From contig JROS01000003.1 in the NCBI GenBank assembly GCA_000769715.1, forward strand, positions 1 through 38,157: DNA of 38,157 bases, given 5' to 3'. Shown piece after piece: positions 8,378 to 16,137 of this stretch. A program made the position numbers and the translations under genes. How positions within the stretch are numbered: position 1 is the stretch's first letter; each line of letters starts with the position of its first letter. A model generated the notes under the pieces. The model did not search any database, was not told the origin of the DNA, and saw only the letters and a list, made by a program, of their open reading frames with translations. This stretch comes from Desulfobulbus sp. Tol-SR. GTDB lineage: Bacteria; Desulfobacterota; Desulfobulbia; Desulfobulbales; Desulfocapsaceae.

Positions 8378-9214
8378 TCAGGCTATGTCCGCAAAGCGGC
8401 GTTCGGTCCGGCGGAAGAAGAACAGGCCAAAGACGAACAGCACCAGGGTCACAAGGGTGGAGACAATAAGGGTGGTCGGGTTCCAGGGGGTGCCCAGTAC
8501 GGCCGAACGGAACGCACCGATGATACCGGTCATGGGGTTGAGTGCCAGCAGCCAGTGATACCGTTCAGGAACCAGGGTCACCGGGTAGACCACCGGGCTG
8601 ATGTACATCATGGCCTGCATCATGAAGGGAACAAGAAAACGGAAATCCCGGTAGCTGACCGTGAGGGCGGCCAGGGTGTAGCCGAAACCCAGGGTGGCGA
8701 GAACCGTCAACACCACCAGCAACGGCAGCCACATGATACCGGCACTCGGGACTATACCATATACAGCCAGAATGACACCATAGACCAGAAAAGAAATGGC
8801 CAGATCGACAAGCCCCGCGCCGACTATGGACGTTGGCACGAACAGACGGGGAAAATAAATCTTGGTGAGCAAGGCCTGCTGATTGACCAGACTGAGCCCG
8901 GACAGGCTGACCGCGTTCGAAAAAAAGGTCCACGGCAGCAGACCGGCGTACACATAGACCGCATACGGCAACCCTTCGGAGTCGATCTTGGCCAGGCGGC
9001 CGAAGATGACGGTGAAGATGACCATCATGAACACTGGCTGCAGAACCGACCAGGCGACACCGAGAACCGTTTGCTTATAACGAACGAGGATATCCCGCCA
9101 GGTGAGAAAAAAAAGTAGCTCGCGGTAGCGGTAGAGTTCCGCCCAGTCGATGTTGATCCAACCCTTGCGAGGACGGATGATCATTTCAGACATAGCAGGA
9201 TTTTCTCTATTCAT
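8378..9214 (-). CDS. wzm: Wzm-type ABC transporter permease for polysaccharide export
   Basis: A 278-residue inner-membrane permease of the ABC-2 type. After a cytoplasmic N-terminus with WRDILVRYKQTVLGVAWSVLQP, a hallmark of the Wzm/TagG family, there are about six hydrophobic helices and a short basic tail. It forms the channel through which the undecaprenol-linked glycan crosses the inner membrane, with Wzt as its engine. The longest frame starts at 9259, deep inside the upstream gene. The ATG at 9214 overlaps the upstream stop by only eight bases and has an AGGGA site, so it is preferred. The gene is GC-rich, in sharp contrast to the AT-rich glycosyltransferase before it. Confidence 0.9.
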   Translation of the reverse strand: MNRENPAMSEMIIRPRKGWINIDWAELYRYRELLFFLTWRDILVRYKQTVLGVAWSVLQPVFMMVIFTVIFGRLAKIDSEGLPYAVYVYAGLLPWTFFSNAVSLSGLSLVNQQALLTKIYFPRLFVPTSIVGAGLVDLAISFLVYGVILAVYGIVPSAGIMWLPLLVVLTVLATLGFGYTLAALTVSYRDFRFLVPFMMQAMMYISPVVYPVTLVPERYHWLLALNPMTGIIGAFRSAVLGTPWNPTTLIVSTLVTLVLFVFGLFFFRRTERRFADIA

Positions 9215-10304
9215 ATGCGATTCCCTGCAGACTCTTTTCAAATAGATCTGTCGCGTCATCCCAAGTATAGGAGTGAGCAGTGAGGTAGGCTTGATCAGAC
9301 ATCTTCATCCAATCCTCGTTTGGCAATGAAAGAATTTTTATTACTGCCTTCGCTAACTCCTCATGATCATTCACGGGTACGATATACCCATTAATGCCAT
9401 TTTGAATGATATCAACAGGCCCCCCAACCGCTGTTGAAACGACTGGGCAGCGACATGCCATAGCTTCAAGCGGAGGAAGATGAAAGCCCTCATAAACGCT
9501 GCCGCAAATCCACACATCACAGCGAGAATAAATGTTCTTTAACTCATTTTTTGGTGGCAACAATATGAATTCGAAATTTTTCGGAACAGCTGTACTTGAA
9601 GATGGAGGAGAAGTTCCGAAAGATAGCATTTTTAAAGATGGTATAAACTTTTCTACGATTGAAAATGCTCTAAAACTAACATCACAACCTTTCCATGTAA
9701 CTGGTGAATACATCATTCCAACTACTGGATTAGTATTTTTACAGCGAACTTCACAATTGAATTGAATTGTGTCCACACTATTTTTAACTAATTTTACGTT
9801 TTTATCACCATAGACGCTATTCATAAGATCCATTAACCATTTAGATATAGTTATTTTCACAAAAGGAAGAAAATAAGTGTTTCTCACTCGGTCTGTCGGT
9901 TGATTATCAAAAATTTCATGATGCTGTATGAAATAGTATTTCCGCCCTTTGGTCTCTGAAAACTTTTTCACCCATTCAGCAGTTTCCCACCATGTAGCAA
10001 TCACCACATCTGCATCAGGAACATCATCGTTTGTGATTGGCCTATATTCTTTCAATACATGATGATCTACAGACACATTATCAAAATGAGATGGTCTTAG
10101 TTCAAGTTCAATAGGCCATTTTCTTCTCTTCAAGAACCATTTGATTTTTTGTTTAATAGAAAGAGGAGGCAGAGGTATTGAAACAACAGTAACTGTGTGG
10201 CCGCGTTTTTTTAAACGCTCTGCATAAATAGCTACCACTTTAACCCCGCCCGCAAGCCCAGCGTGGGGAAGGATAAAAGTAATTCTCATCGGCTTAATCG
10301 TCAT
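9207..10304 (-). CDS. GT4-type glycosyltransferase (group 1)
   Basis: This 365-residue GT-B fold enzyme begins RITFILPHAGLAGGVKVVAI, the glycine-rich acceptor loop of GT4 enzymes. It carries EGFHLPPLEAMACRCPVVST around residue 275, the donor-nucleotide E-x7-E motif, followed by GGPVDIIQNGINGYIV. It should add a sugar to the lipid-linked intermediate in the cytoplasm. Its ATG overlaps the stop of the GT26-STAS gene by four bases (ATGA). It is notably AT-rich: a hand count of 9541-9720 gives 61 G+C of 180, while the neighbouring wzm is near 60 percent by a sample line. This points to recent acquisition. An internal ATG at codon 6 (10289) is an alternative start. Substrate unknown. Confidence 0.87.
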   Translation of the reverse strand: MTIKPMRITFILPHAGLAGGVKVVAIYAERLKKRGHTVTVVSIPLPPLSIKQKIKWFLKRRKWPIELELRPSHFDNVSVDHHVLKEYRPITNDDVPDADVVIATWWETAEWVKKFSETKGRKYYFIQHHEIFDNQPTDRVRNTYFLPFVKITISKWLMDLMNSVYGDKNVKLVKNSVDTIQFNCEVRCKNTNPVVGMMYSPVTWKGCDVSFRAFSIVEKFIPSLKMLSFGTSPPSSSTAVPKNFEFILLPPKNELKNIYSRCDVWICGSVYEGFHLPPLEAMACRCPVVSTAVGGPVDIIQNGINGYIVPVNDHEELAKAVIKILSLPNEDWMKMSDQAYLTAHSYTWDDATDLFEKSLQGIAYE

Positions 10305-11425
10305 GACCTTTTTTGTTTAATATTGAATATTTTGAGTTGCTTTTCTATCCTATTTTTGTAGTTTATAAAAATAATCTCCCGTTCTTTTCCGGTTTGGAGT
10401 TGAAGCAGAAGAAGGAGCAACCCCCAAAACGTACTATCGGCATATTCGGTCCTCTGAAAATCGAAAACGAAACTTTTGTTTGAATTGGTGTATCTGGTAA
10501 AGATCTGCCGGAGTTTGGCATCTTCTGATATTTGCAAATTACGACCAAAAGAAAACAGGATGGAATCGGAATTCTCCTTTACAAAAATGTCTGCGTCGGG
10601 TGCTGTATGTTGATACTGTTTTAGCAAATGAACGTATTGCAACCAAAGCAGCACACGAGGAAGGAGAAACCGCAGCAACGTCCAACCATCGGCAGCGTAG
10701 CGGGAAAACAACTTCGGCTCCTGCACAATACGCCACACCCATTCCAAGCCAAGAGTCCTGAAAATTTTAGGCGCTCTTTTCACCGTTCCAGCCAGAAAGT
10801 TGATGGTCGCACCCAAGTGACTGATAATCTTTGCGTTCAGCCGTTCGCGGTTATGCTCAATCCATTGAGTGCCTTTCTTCGCACCAAGGGCGACGAGAAG
10901 GATATCCGGTTTGGTGTTGTTGATAGTGGCGATAATGCTGTCGCTGCTCATCGCTTCCACCGTGCCGAATCCTGGATTGACGGAGCCGATGGCCCGCAGG
11001 CCGCCATTCTTCCTCTCATTGATCCGCTCCATGGCCCGTTCCGCCGCATCGCCCTCCCCGCCGAACAGGAAAATGGTCAGAGGCTGGTCGCTGGGTTCTT
11101 CCAACAACTCCTGGATGAGGGTGGATCCGGGCACTGTTTCCCGCATGGGGCAGCCGAATAGTCGGGCCAGCCAGAGCAGCGGCTTGCCGTCAAGGACGAC
11201 GAGATCGCTGTTGATGATGGCCTCGCGAAATGCCGGTTCCCGGAGAGATTGGGCTACCCAGTTGACATTGATGGTGGCGAGGACGGTATTGCCTTCTTGA
11301 TTGCAGCGTTCCCGGAGCAGGGCCTTGGTCTGGGCCATGGTGAGGTTGTCCACCGGCAGGCCGAACAGGCAATGGACATCCCGTTGCAGGTCCCGGGTTA
11401 TGCGGTCCGACGATGAAAGTGGCAT
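10301..11425 (-). CDS. WecG/TagA/CpsF-family glycosyltransferase fused to a STAS-like domain
   Basis: The protein has 374 residues from the ATG at 11425, which has AGGA five bases upstream; a GTG at 11446 is less likely. Residues 20-240 match GT26 enzymes: LATINVNWVAQSL, a following region with LVVLDGKPLLWLARLFG, FLFGGEGDAAERAM and ILLVALGAKKGTQWIEHN. These add the second sugar (often N-acetyl-mannosaminuronic acid or similar) to undecaprenyl-PP-sugar. After a hydrophobic linker, the last 95 residues look like a STAS domain: FVFDFQRTEYADSTFWGLLLLL carries the Asp-Ser pair that is phosphorylated in anti-sigma antagonists. The STAS-coding part is AT-rich and the GT26 part GC-rich, so the tail may be a late addition. 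It overlaps the GT4 gene by four bases. Confidence 0.85.
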   Translation of the reverse strand: MPLSSSDRITRDLQRDVHCLFGLPVDNLTMAQTKALLRERCNQEGNTVLATINVNWVAQSLREPAFREAIINSDLVVLDGKPLLWLARLFGCPMRETVPGSTLIQELLEEPSDQPLTIFLFGGEGDAAERAMERINERKNGGLRAIGSVNPGFGTVEAMSSDSIIATINNTKPDILLVALGAKKGTQWIEHNRERLNAKIISHLGATINFLAGTVKRAPKIFRTLGLEWVWRIVQEPKLFSRYAADGWTLLRFLLPRVLLWLQYVHLLKQYQHTAPDADIFVKENSDSILFSFGRNLQISEDAKLRQIFTRYTNSNKSFVFDFQRTEYADSTFWGLLLLLLQLQTGKEREIIFINYKNRIEKQLKIFNIKQKRS

Positions 11426-11474
11426 TGTATTCCTACACCTCAGCACACTCTTTCTCGGGCGTCGATGAAACTTC

Positions 11475-12884
11475 TCACGCCGCCCCTTCGTGTTTCAGAA
11501 CCACCGGGATAGTCTTCAGCAGGATCTTCAGGTCAAGACCAAACGACCAGTTGTCGATATACTCCAGGTCGAGTTCCAGCCAACGCTCGAAAGGCAGGTT
11601 GCTGCGGCCGGATACCTGCCACAGGCCTGTCAATCCCGGCTGGACGCTGAACCGCCGGCGCTGGATGCCCCTGTCGAAGAGATCGACATCGCGGATGGAC
11701 ATCGGGCGCGGCCCGACAAGGCTCATCTCGCCGCGCAGGACATTGAACAGCTGCGGCAGTTCGTCGATGCTGGTCTTGCGGATGAAGCGGCCGACTCGGG
11801 TTACACGCGGATCGTTGGCCATCTTGAATATCGGTCCTTCCGCTTCGTTGAGGTGCTCTATCTCTGCCAGGCGCGCCTCGGCGTCGACATGCATCGAGCG
11901 GAACTTATACATCGGGAAAAGATGTTTTCGCAGGCCAACCCGCTGCTGGACAAAAAATACCGGTCCCGGCGAGTCGATCTTGATGGCGATGGCGACAACA
12001 AGGAACAACGGCAGCAGCAGCGGCATGGCACAACCGGTCAGAACAACATCGAAGACCCGCTTGACAAACAACTGATTTTCATCCTGGGCCACCGGCTCCA
12101 TTGTCAGGAGGGGAATCCGCCCGATATGGGCAAGGCTCATCCGCGCCACCTCGACATTGAAGACATCGGCCATGAAGCGCAAGGTTATGCCCTCTTCCTC
12201 GCAGGCGATGATGATCGGCTCGACATCATCGAGCATCGAACGGGTAATGGCAACGATGACTTCATCGACCACGTTTTTTTTCAGACAATCGCTGATATTG
12301 TCGACCGTGCCGAGAAACGGCCTGCAATCGGAATCACTTTCCCGGCAGTTCGGGTCCGGATCGACGAAGCCGACAATCTCGACACCGAGAGAACTACGTT
12401 TCTGTAATTGATCGGCAAGTTCACGGGCCCGGGCCTGCGTTCCGACGATGAGGACCCGAAGGGATTTTTTCCCGCTTTCGATGGAATTCTTGAAATTCCA
12501 GATGACAACGGCTCTGATGGCCAGGAGCACAAAAGGCTCAAAAACCGCAAAAATAAGTATCACGAACCTGCTGACATATTCGATCTTGAGAAAAAAGAGA
12601 AGGGACAGGAGCACCCCTACAGCGACTGCGGTACTGCGGAGAATGGCCCATCCATATTTGAACAGGGTCATCTCGTAAGGTCTTCGATATCCTCCGAAAT
12701 AGGAAAGGCTGCCCAACTGGAGGACAAGCAGGAGCGGGACAAGGAAGAGGTGGGAATAAATATCCACTTCGCCGTCGATGAGAAAAATATTCCTGCCCAG
12801 AAACGAAAAAAGAAAGGTAACAATCGTCAACAGGACATCGAGCAAAAACACCGTTTTCCCAAGGTCGCTGCTGTTGTCTTGCAT
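11475..12884 (-). CDS. Polyprenyl-phosphate sugar-1-phosphate transferase (initiating enzyme)
   Basis: This 469-residue membrane protein starts glycan assembly by moving a sugar-1-phosphate from a nucleotide sugar to undecaprenyl phosphate. Four or five N-terminal hydrophobic helices (to about residue 130) are followed by a Rossmann-like domain (VLIVGTQARARELADQL). Then comes the catalytic bacterial sugar transferase domain: a helix from VKRVFDVVLTGC, DSPGPVFFVQQRVG, YKFRSMH, the RKTSIDELPQLFNVLRGEMS core with its Asp-Glu pair, LVGPRP and the GLTGLWQVSGRS signature. This is the WbaP/EpsB architecture also found in PEP-CTERM-associated loci. It is the first gene after the repeat-filled gap and probably opens the main assembly operon. 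Sugar specificity (Gal, Glc or an amino sugar) cannot be read. Confidence 0.92.
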   Translation of the reverse strand: MQDNSSDLGKTVFLLDVLLTIVTFLFSFLGRNIFLIDGEVDIYSHLFLVPLLLVLQLGSLSYFGGYRRPYEMTLFKYGWAILRSTAVAVGVLLSLLFFLKIEYVSRFVILIFAVFEPFVLLAIRAVVIWNFKNSIESGKKSLRVLIVGTQARARELADQLQKRSSLGVEIVGFVDPDPNCRESDSDCRPFLGTVDNISDCLKKNVVDEVIVAITRSMLDDVEPIIIACEEEGITLRFMADVFNVEVARMSLAHIGRIPLLTMEPVAQDENQLFVKRVFDVVLTGCAMPLLLPLFLVVAIAIKIDSPGPVFFVQQRVGLRKHLFPMYKFRSMHVDAEARLAEIEHLNEAEGPIFKMANDPRVTRVGRFIRKTSIDELPQLFNVLRGEMSLVGPRPMSIRDVDLFDRGIQRRRFSVQPGLTGLWQVSGRSNLPFERWLELDLEYIDNWSFGLDLKILLKTIPVVLKHEGAA

Positions 12885-13043
12885 GTGTTGCTATCCTTGT
12901 CGAGCGCTGTTCGCAAGAAGAATGTTGAGGACGTAAGGTCAATGGGTGGAACTCTATCTGTTCTCTGCGTCGGAATGATCTGATTGCACTGTCTTCCAGA
13001 TATCTCGATGCACTTTGCATGCCGGACGTTAGAGGTGTTTGCT

Positions 13044-13049
13044 ATTATA
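13044..13049 (-). promoter_or_regulatory. Candidate -10 element for the sugar-assembly operon
   Basis: A perfect TATAAT lies on the minus strand about 160 bases before the start of the initiating sugar transferase. The -35 region is poor at 17 bp spacing, so an activator may be needed. The implied leader is about 150 nt. No JUMPstart/ops sequence was seen in it. Confidence 0.35.
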
Positions 13050-13173
13050 CCTCAAGTACTGGCTTAAAGGACAGGCAGGAAGAATACAGGCCATTGAGTC
13101 ATTTGCAAATAGCAAGAGTTTGGATGGACAAATATTGAGGAAACTTCATTTCCTGTAATTCCGAGCGTGCTTT

Positions 13174-13527
13174 CTGTCATATCGAGCGCCCCCTTGTCAT
13201 TACGAGCACCGGCTAGAAATCCCTCCTTTCGTGGCAGGAGATCTCTCACTGCGTTCGAGATGACAGCGGGGGAAGGACGCGATGACAGTGGGGGAAGGTC
13301 GAGATGACAGCGGGGGAAGGTCGCGATACCCACTACTGTCATTTCGTTTTTTCTCTCTGTCATCTCGAGCGGTAGCGAGAAATCTCGTTGTTCCCGGTAG
13401 GGCGAAGGACTTTATGATACCCCCGCTGTCATTTCGAAGCGAAGCGAGAAATCTCATGTTGCCTAGGATGCCTTTCCCGGAGCGGATGATGGCTGCATGA
13501 GATCTCTCACTGCGTTCGAGATGACAG
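13174..13527. repeat. Cluster of CTGTCAT-ended palindromic elements (joint 1)
   Basis: The 598-bp gap 13021-13618 holds no credible gene. It contains one element at 13174-13266 and one at 13426-13527, each starting CTGTCATWTCGA and ending with a near reverse complement (TCGAGATGACAG), with AAATCTC and GAGATCTC just inside the ends. Between them TGACAG recurs at 13261, 13283 and 13305, a 22-bp period, and a partial element with GAGAAATCTCGTTGTTCCCG follows. The same elements return in three other gaps of this window. Short frames through the cluster are spurious. Confidence 0.8.
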
Positions 13528-13618
13528 CGGGGGAAGGTCGAGATGACCAGCCAATTGATCGCTTTGACCAGGTTGAAGGCCGAGATTACCAGGTTGAAAG
13601 TCCCGATACCGTCTTGTA

Positions 13619-15124
13619 TTACCAGCGAAAAAGCTCCTTGGCGTAGGACAGGGTCAGCATGATCTGGTGTTCATCGTATTCATCTCCGGGATCATCGGAG
13701 GTTTGATCGGCGTACCGGTAACTGAGATCGAGGGCGTACCACTGCCAGAACGAGTACCGTAGCGAGCAACCGGTATAAAAACGCTGGGTCGTCACCGTCT
13801 CGATCAAGTCGTTTTCCAGTTGCTGAGCAGCATCGAGCGGTGGCAACGTGGCGCCCCCCCGGACGACCTCGTCCTGGTCTTCATCGCGATAGCCGGCAAA
13901 CAGTGCCACGGTGGTTGATTGAAGCAGCTGATAGGAGAAATCGGCCCGGCCGTCCCAGTAGTCGATCAGGCCGTTCTCGTCGACCTCGCCGGTGAAGTTG
14001 CGGCGCTCCAGGCCCTTTTGCACGCCGAGGTGGAACCTGCCGCGTTCGATAGTGTAATCGGCGCCGATCTCGCCGTTGTAACCCCAGGTGTCATCCTGGC
14101 CGTCGGTCGTGGCATAGGAAGGCCCGGCCCCGAGATTGTAGGTGACGTGGGGGGAACGATTCCAGCGCCAGCCGAAGGTCAGGTCGTGGATCTCGGAATC
14201 GCCCCGGGCTGCGTCATCGTAATCATAGACCGCGAGCCCGTAGTCCAGACTCAGCGGGTGGCGGGCAATGCCGTCGTACTCTACGCCGGCGTCAGCATAA
14301 TATTCTTTCAGATCGTCGGACGGTTCCTTGGCCACATCCGCCGCCTGTGATTCTATGGCGGTTGCGGCAGTACCATTGTCCGGCTCGTCGTAGAGGCCGC
14401 GGACATACCGCCCGCCCAGCGAGGCCTTCCACTCTCTGTCCAACCGATGGGCCAGCGCAATGCTGGCCTGATGCCGATCAAAGTCCTGATATTCGTCATC
14501 AACACCGTTATCGTTGCGCAGAATCCCATAGTCATATCCCAGGGAGAAGACACTGTCCTGGCCATAGGCGTAATCGGAGAGAAACTGCAGGGTGTTGGTC
14601 GTGTACTTCCGTCTTCCCTCTTTATCCGTGATCCGGTCGCCCTCACTCTGTCCGGCGGCCGCTGGCGTTGCCGTCGCTCCTGAATCCTGTGGCGCCGCGC
14701 TCGTCTCCGTCACCGCAGTGTCTTCCGCAATGTCGGACTGCAGCAGATTGTCGATTACCGACAGCGTCCAAGCCTTGCTCATCTGGTTGCGGTAGGACAG
14801 CGAGGCGGCGTGGTTGACCCCATCCTCCTCGTTGTCGTAATCGTAGTAAAAACCGGGCTGGTAGCTGAGGCCGAGGGAACTGCGCTCGGTGCTCCTGTCA
14901 ATGGCGATCAGCGGCCGGATCAGGATCCGCTGATAGTCATCCTCGTCATCATCAACAGTAACCCCCGCCGCCTCGAGTTCTTCCGGGGAAGCCGTGTACT
15001 GCCGGTCATAGATGTCGACCCCGGTGCTCAGTCCTCCCCGCACGGCAACCACGGCGGCATCGCCGTCCGTGGACGGGTACAAGGTGAACAGGGCAAGCAG
15101 AACGGGAAGGCTGTATCGTTTCAT
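13619..15124 (-). CDS. Outer-membrane beta-barrel protein of the polysaccharide locus
   Basis: This 501-residue protein starts at the ATG at 15124, which has AGGTGG upstream; the longer frame from 15184 lacks this support. It has a signal peptide (MKRYSLPVLLALFTLYPS, cleavage near DGDAA). The mature part alternates short hydrophobic and polar stretches rich in Tyr, Asp and Gly, and ends in Trp, as outer-membrane barrels do. A low-complexity Ala/Thr/Ser region near residues 130-155 may be a loop. Similar barrels (EpsL-like) accompany PEP-CTERM exopolysaccharide loci and are thought to help export or anchor the polymer. It follows the wza-like gene by about 37 bp and should be in the same transcript. 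Family membership is inferred from architecture and location. Confidence 0.75.
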   Translation of the reverse strand: MKRYSLPVLLALFTLYPSTDGDAAVVAVRGGLSTGVDIYDRQYTASPEELEAAGVTVDDDEDDYQRILIRPLIAIDRSTERSSLGLSYQPGFYYDYDNEEDGVNHAASLSYRNQMSKAWTLSVIDNLLQSDIAEDTAVTETSAAPQDSGATATPAAAGQSEGDRITDKEGRRKYTTNTLQFLSDYAYGQDSVFSLGYDYGILRNDNGVDDEYQDFDRHQASIALAHRLDREWKASLGGRYVRGLYDEPDNGTAATAIESQAADVAKEPSDDLKEYYADAGVEYDGIARHPLSLDYGLAVYDYDDAARGDSEIHDLTFGWRWNRSPHVTYNLGAGPSYATTDGQDDTWGYNGEIGADYTIERGRFHLGVQKGLERRNFTGEVDENGLIDYWDGRADFSYQLLQSTTVALFAGYRDEDQDEVVRGGATLPPLDAAQQLENDLIETVTTQRFYTGCSLRYSFWQWYALDLSYRYADQTSDDPGDEYDEHQIMLTLSYAKELFRW

Positions 15125-15161
15125 GCATCCACCTCGGTGAAAGTTCTCAGATGTCCCTGCC

Positions 15162-15881
15162 TCAATGGACGATGATGGTGTCACCGGGCTGCACCATGAT
15201 GTTGCGTTCCAGGTTCTTGCCCTTCATGAAACCGTCATAATCGAATTTAAAGGTATTGCCATCGAAAAGCTTGTCCTTGGGGCCATCCTTGCGGACCAGG
15301 GTGATCTTCGAATTGGCCCACTCGGTGAACCCGCCGCTCCTCGCGACGGCCTGAACGATGGTGATCGGATAGTCGAGCTGGAAGACCCCCGGCGTCGTCA
15401 CCTTGCCCATCACCGTATAGCGCTGGCTGTTGCTCTGCACCAGGACCGTCGTCACCACCGGGTCATCGAACACCGTGGCGTAGATGACCTTCAGGTAGTC
15501 GGCCAGCTGCGTCAGGGTCAGCCCGGCCGCCTCGACATCGCCGATGTGGCGGAGGGAAACCTTGCCGTCGATCCTGACCTGGACCCCGCTGCCGGCTTCT
15601 TTGGCCGCCTCGCCGCCGCCTTCCCGCGCCGTGCCCTGGACCGGGGCGACTGCCATGTCGCCTTCGCCGTAAACGCTGATGCCGAGGATATCGCCGGCGC
15701 CGATGCGGTAATCGGTATCAGCCGCACCCACCTGGGCGCCGGCAAGGATGTCGGCCCTGGCCTTGGCCTTCAATTCTTCGGTCGCCGGGACATCGGCCGT
15801 CGACTGCGCCCCGAAGATCATCGCCGGCACCAGTGCGGCCGACAGGCCAATCAGGAAAAGGACAGCGGCTATCTTCTTCAT
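15162..15881 (-). CDS. Wza-like periplasmic polysaccharide export protein (Poly_export/SLBB)
   Basis: A 239-residue secreted protein; the ATG at 15881 has GGAGA five bases upstream and is followed by a signal peptide ending near FGAQS. The mature protein opens with DYRIGAGDILGISVYGEGDM, the start of the Poly_export domain. QVRIDGKVSLRHIGDVEAAG follows, and then an SLBB domain with VMGKVTTPGVFQL and VQPGDTIIVH at the C-terminus. It would form or gate the export conduit for the polymer between inner and outer membranes. Unlike Wza it has no lipobox cysteine, and its short length leaves no room for Wza's outer-membrane helical barrel, so the barrel gene just downstream may supply the outer-membrane pore. 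It is divergent from prsT. Confidence 0.88.
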   Translation of the reverse strand: MKKIAAVLFLIGLSAALVPAMIFGAQSTADVPATEELKAKARADILAGAQVGAADTDYRIGAGDILGISVYGEGDMAVAPVQGTAREGGGEAAKEAGSGVQVRIDGKVSLRHIGDVEAAGLTLTQLADYLKVIYATVFDDPVVTTVLVQSNSQRYTVMGKVTTPGVFQLDYPITIVQAVARSGGFTEWANSKITLVRKDGPKDKLFDGNTFKFDYDGFMKGKNLERNIMVQPGDTIIVH

Positions 15882-16058
15882 GTGTCTCTCCTCATCTTGT
15901 TTATTTAATAAGCAAAATTTTTCAAACAGACCCGAACACCCAGTTGAACCCAATTATTTTCCGGATTAACGGAATTATTTCTTGGAAAACCGATCACGAT
16001 CCCGGAAGAATAATCTTTTTCATATGAAACTGTGAGTTTTTTTTATACACTGTTGCAT

Positions 16059-16072
16059 ATCTGACGTCAGAT
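16059..16072. promoter_or_regulatory. Perfect 14-bp palindrome in the wza/prsT divergent promoter region
   Basis: ATCTGACGTCAGAT is a perfect palindrome inside the AT-rich 256-bp gap between the divergent wza-like and prsT genes. Its place suits an operator for a dimeric regulator acting on both transcripts. No sigma54 -24/-12 pair could be made out next to it. Function inferred from position only. Confidence 0.35.
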
Positions 16073-16137
16073 GCTGCATTTGGCAAGCCATTTCTTCTAA
16101 AAAACGACATCCATCCCCACAACGACAGGTCCTGACC

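Noticed and set aside
15882-16137. Sigma54 promoter for the wza or prsT gene, as expected for PrsK/PrsR-controlled loci
   Set aside because: TTGCA and TGGCA words occur, but no GG-N10-GC pair is present at the right spacing in either direction.
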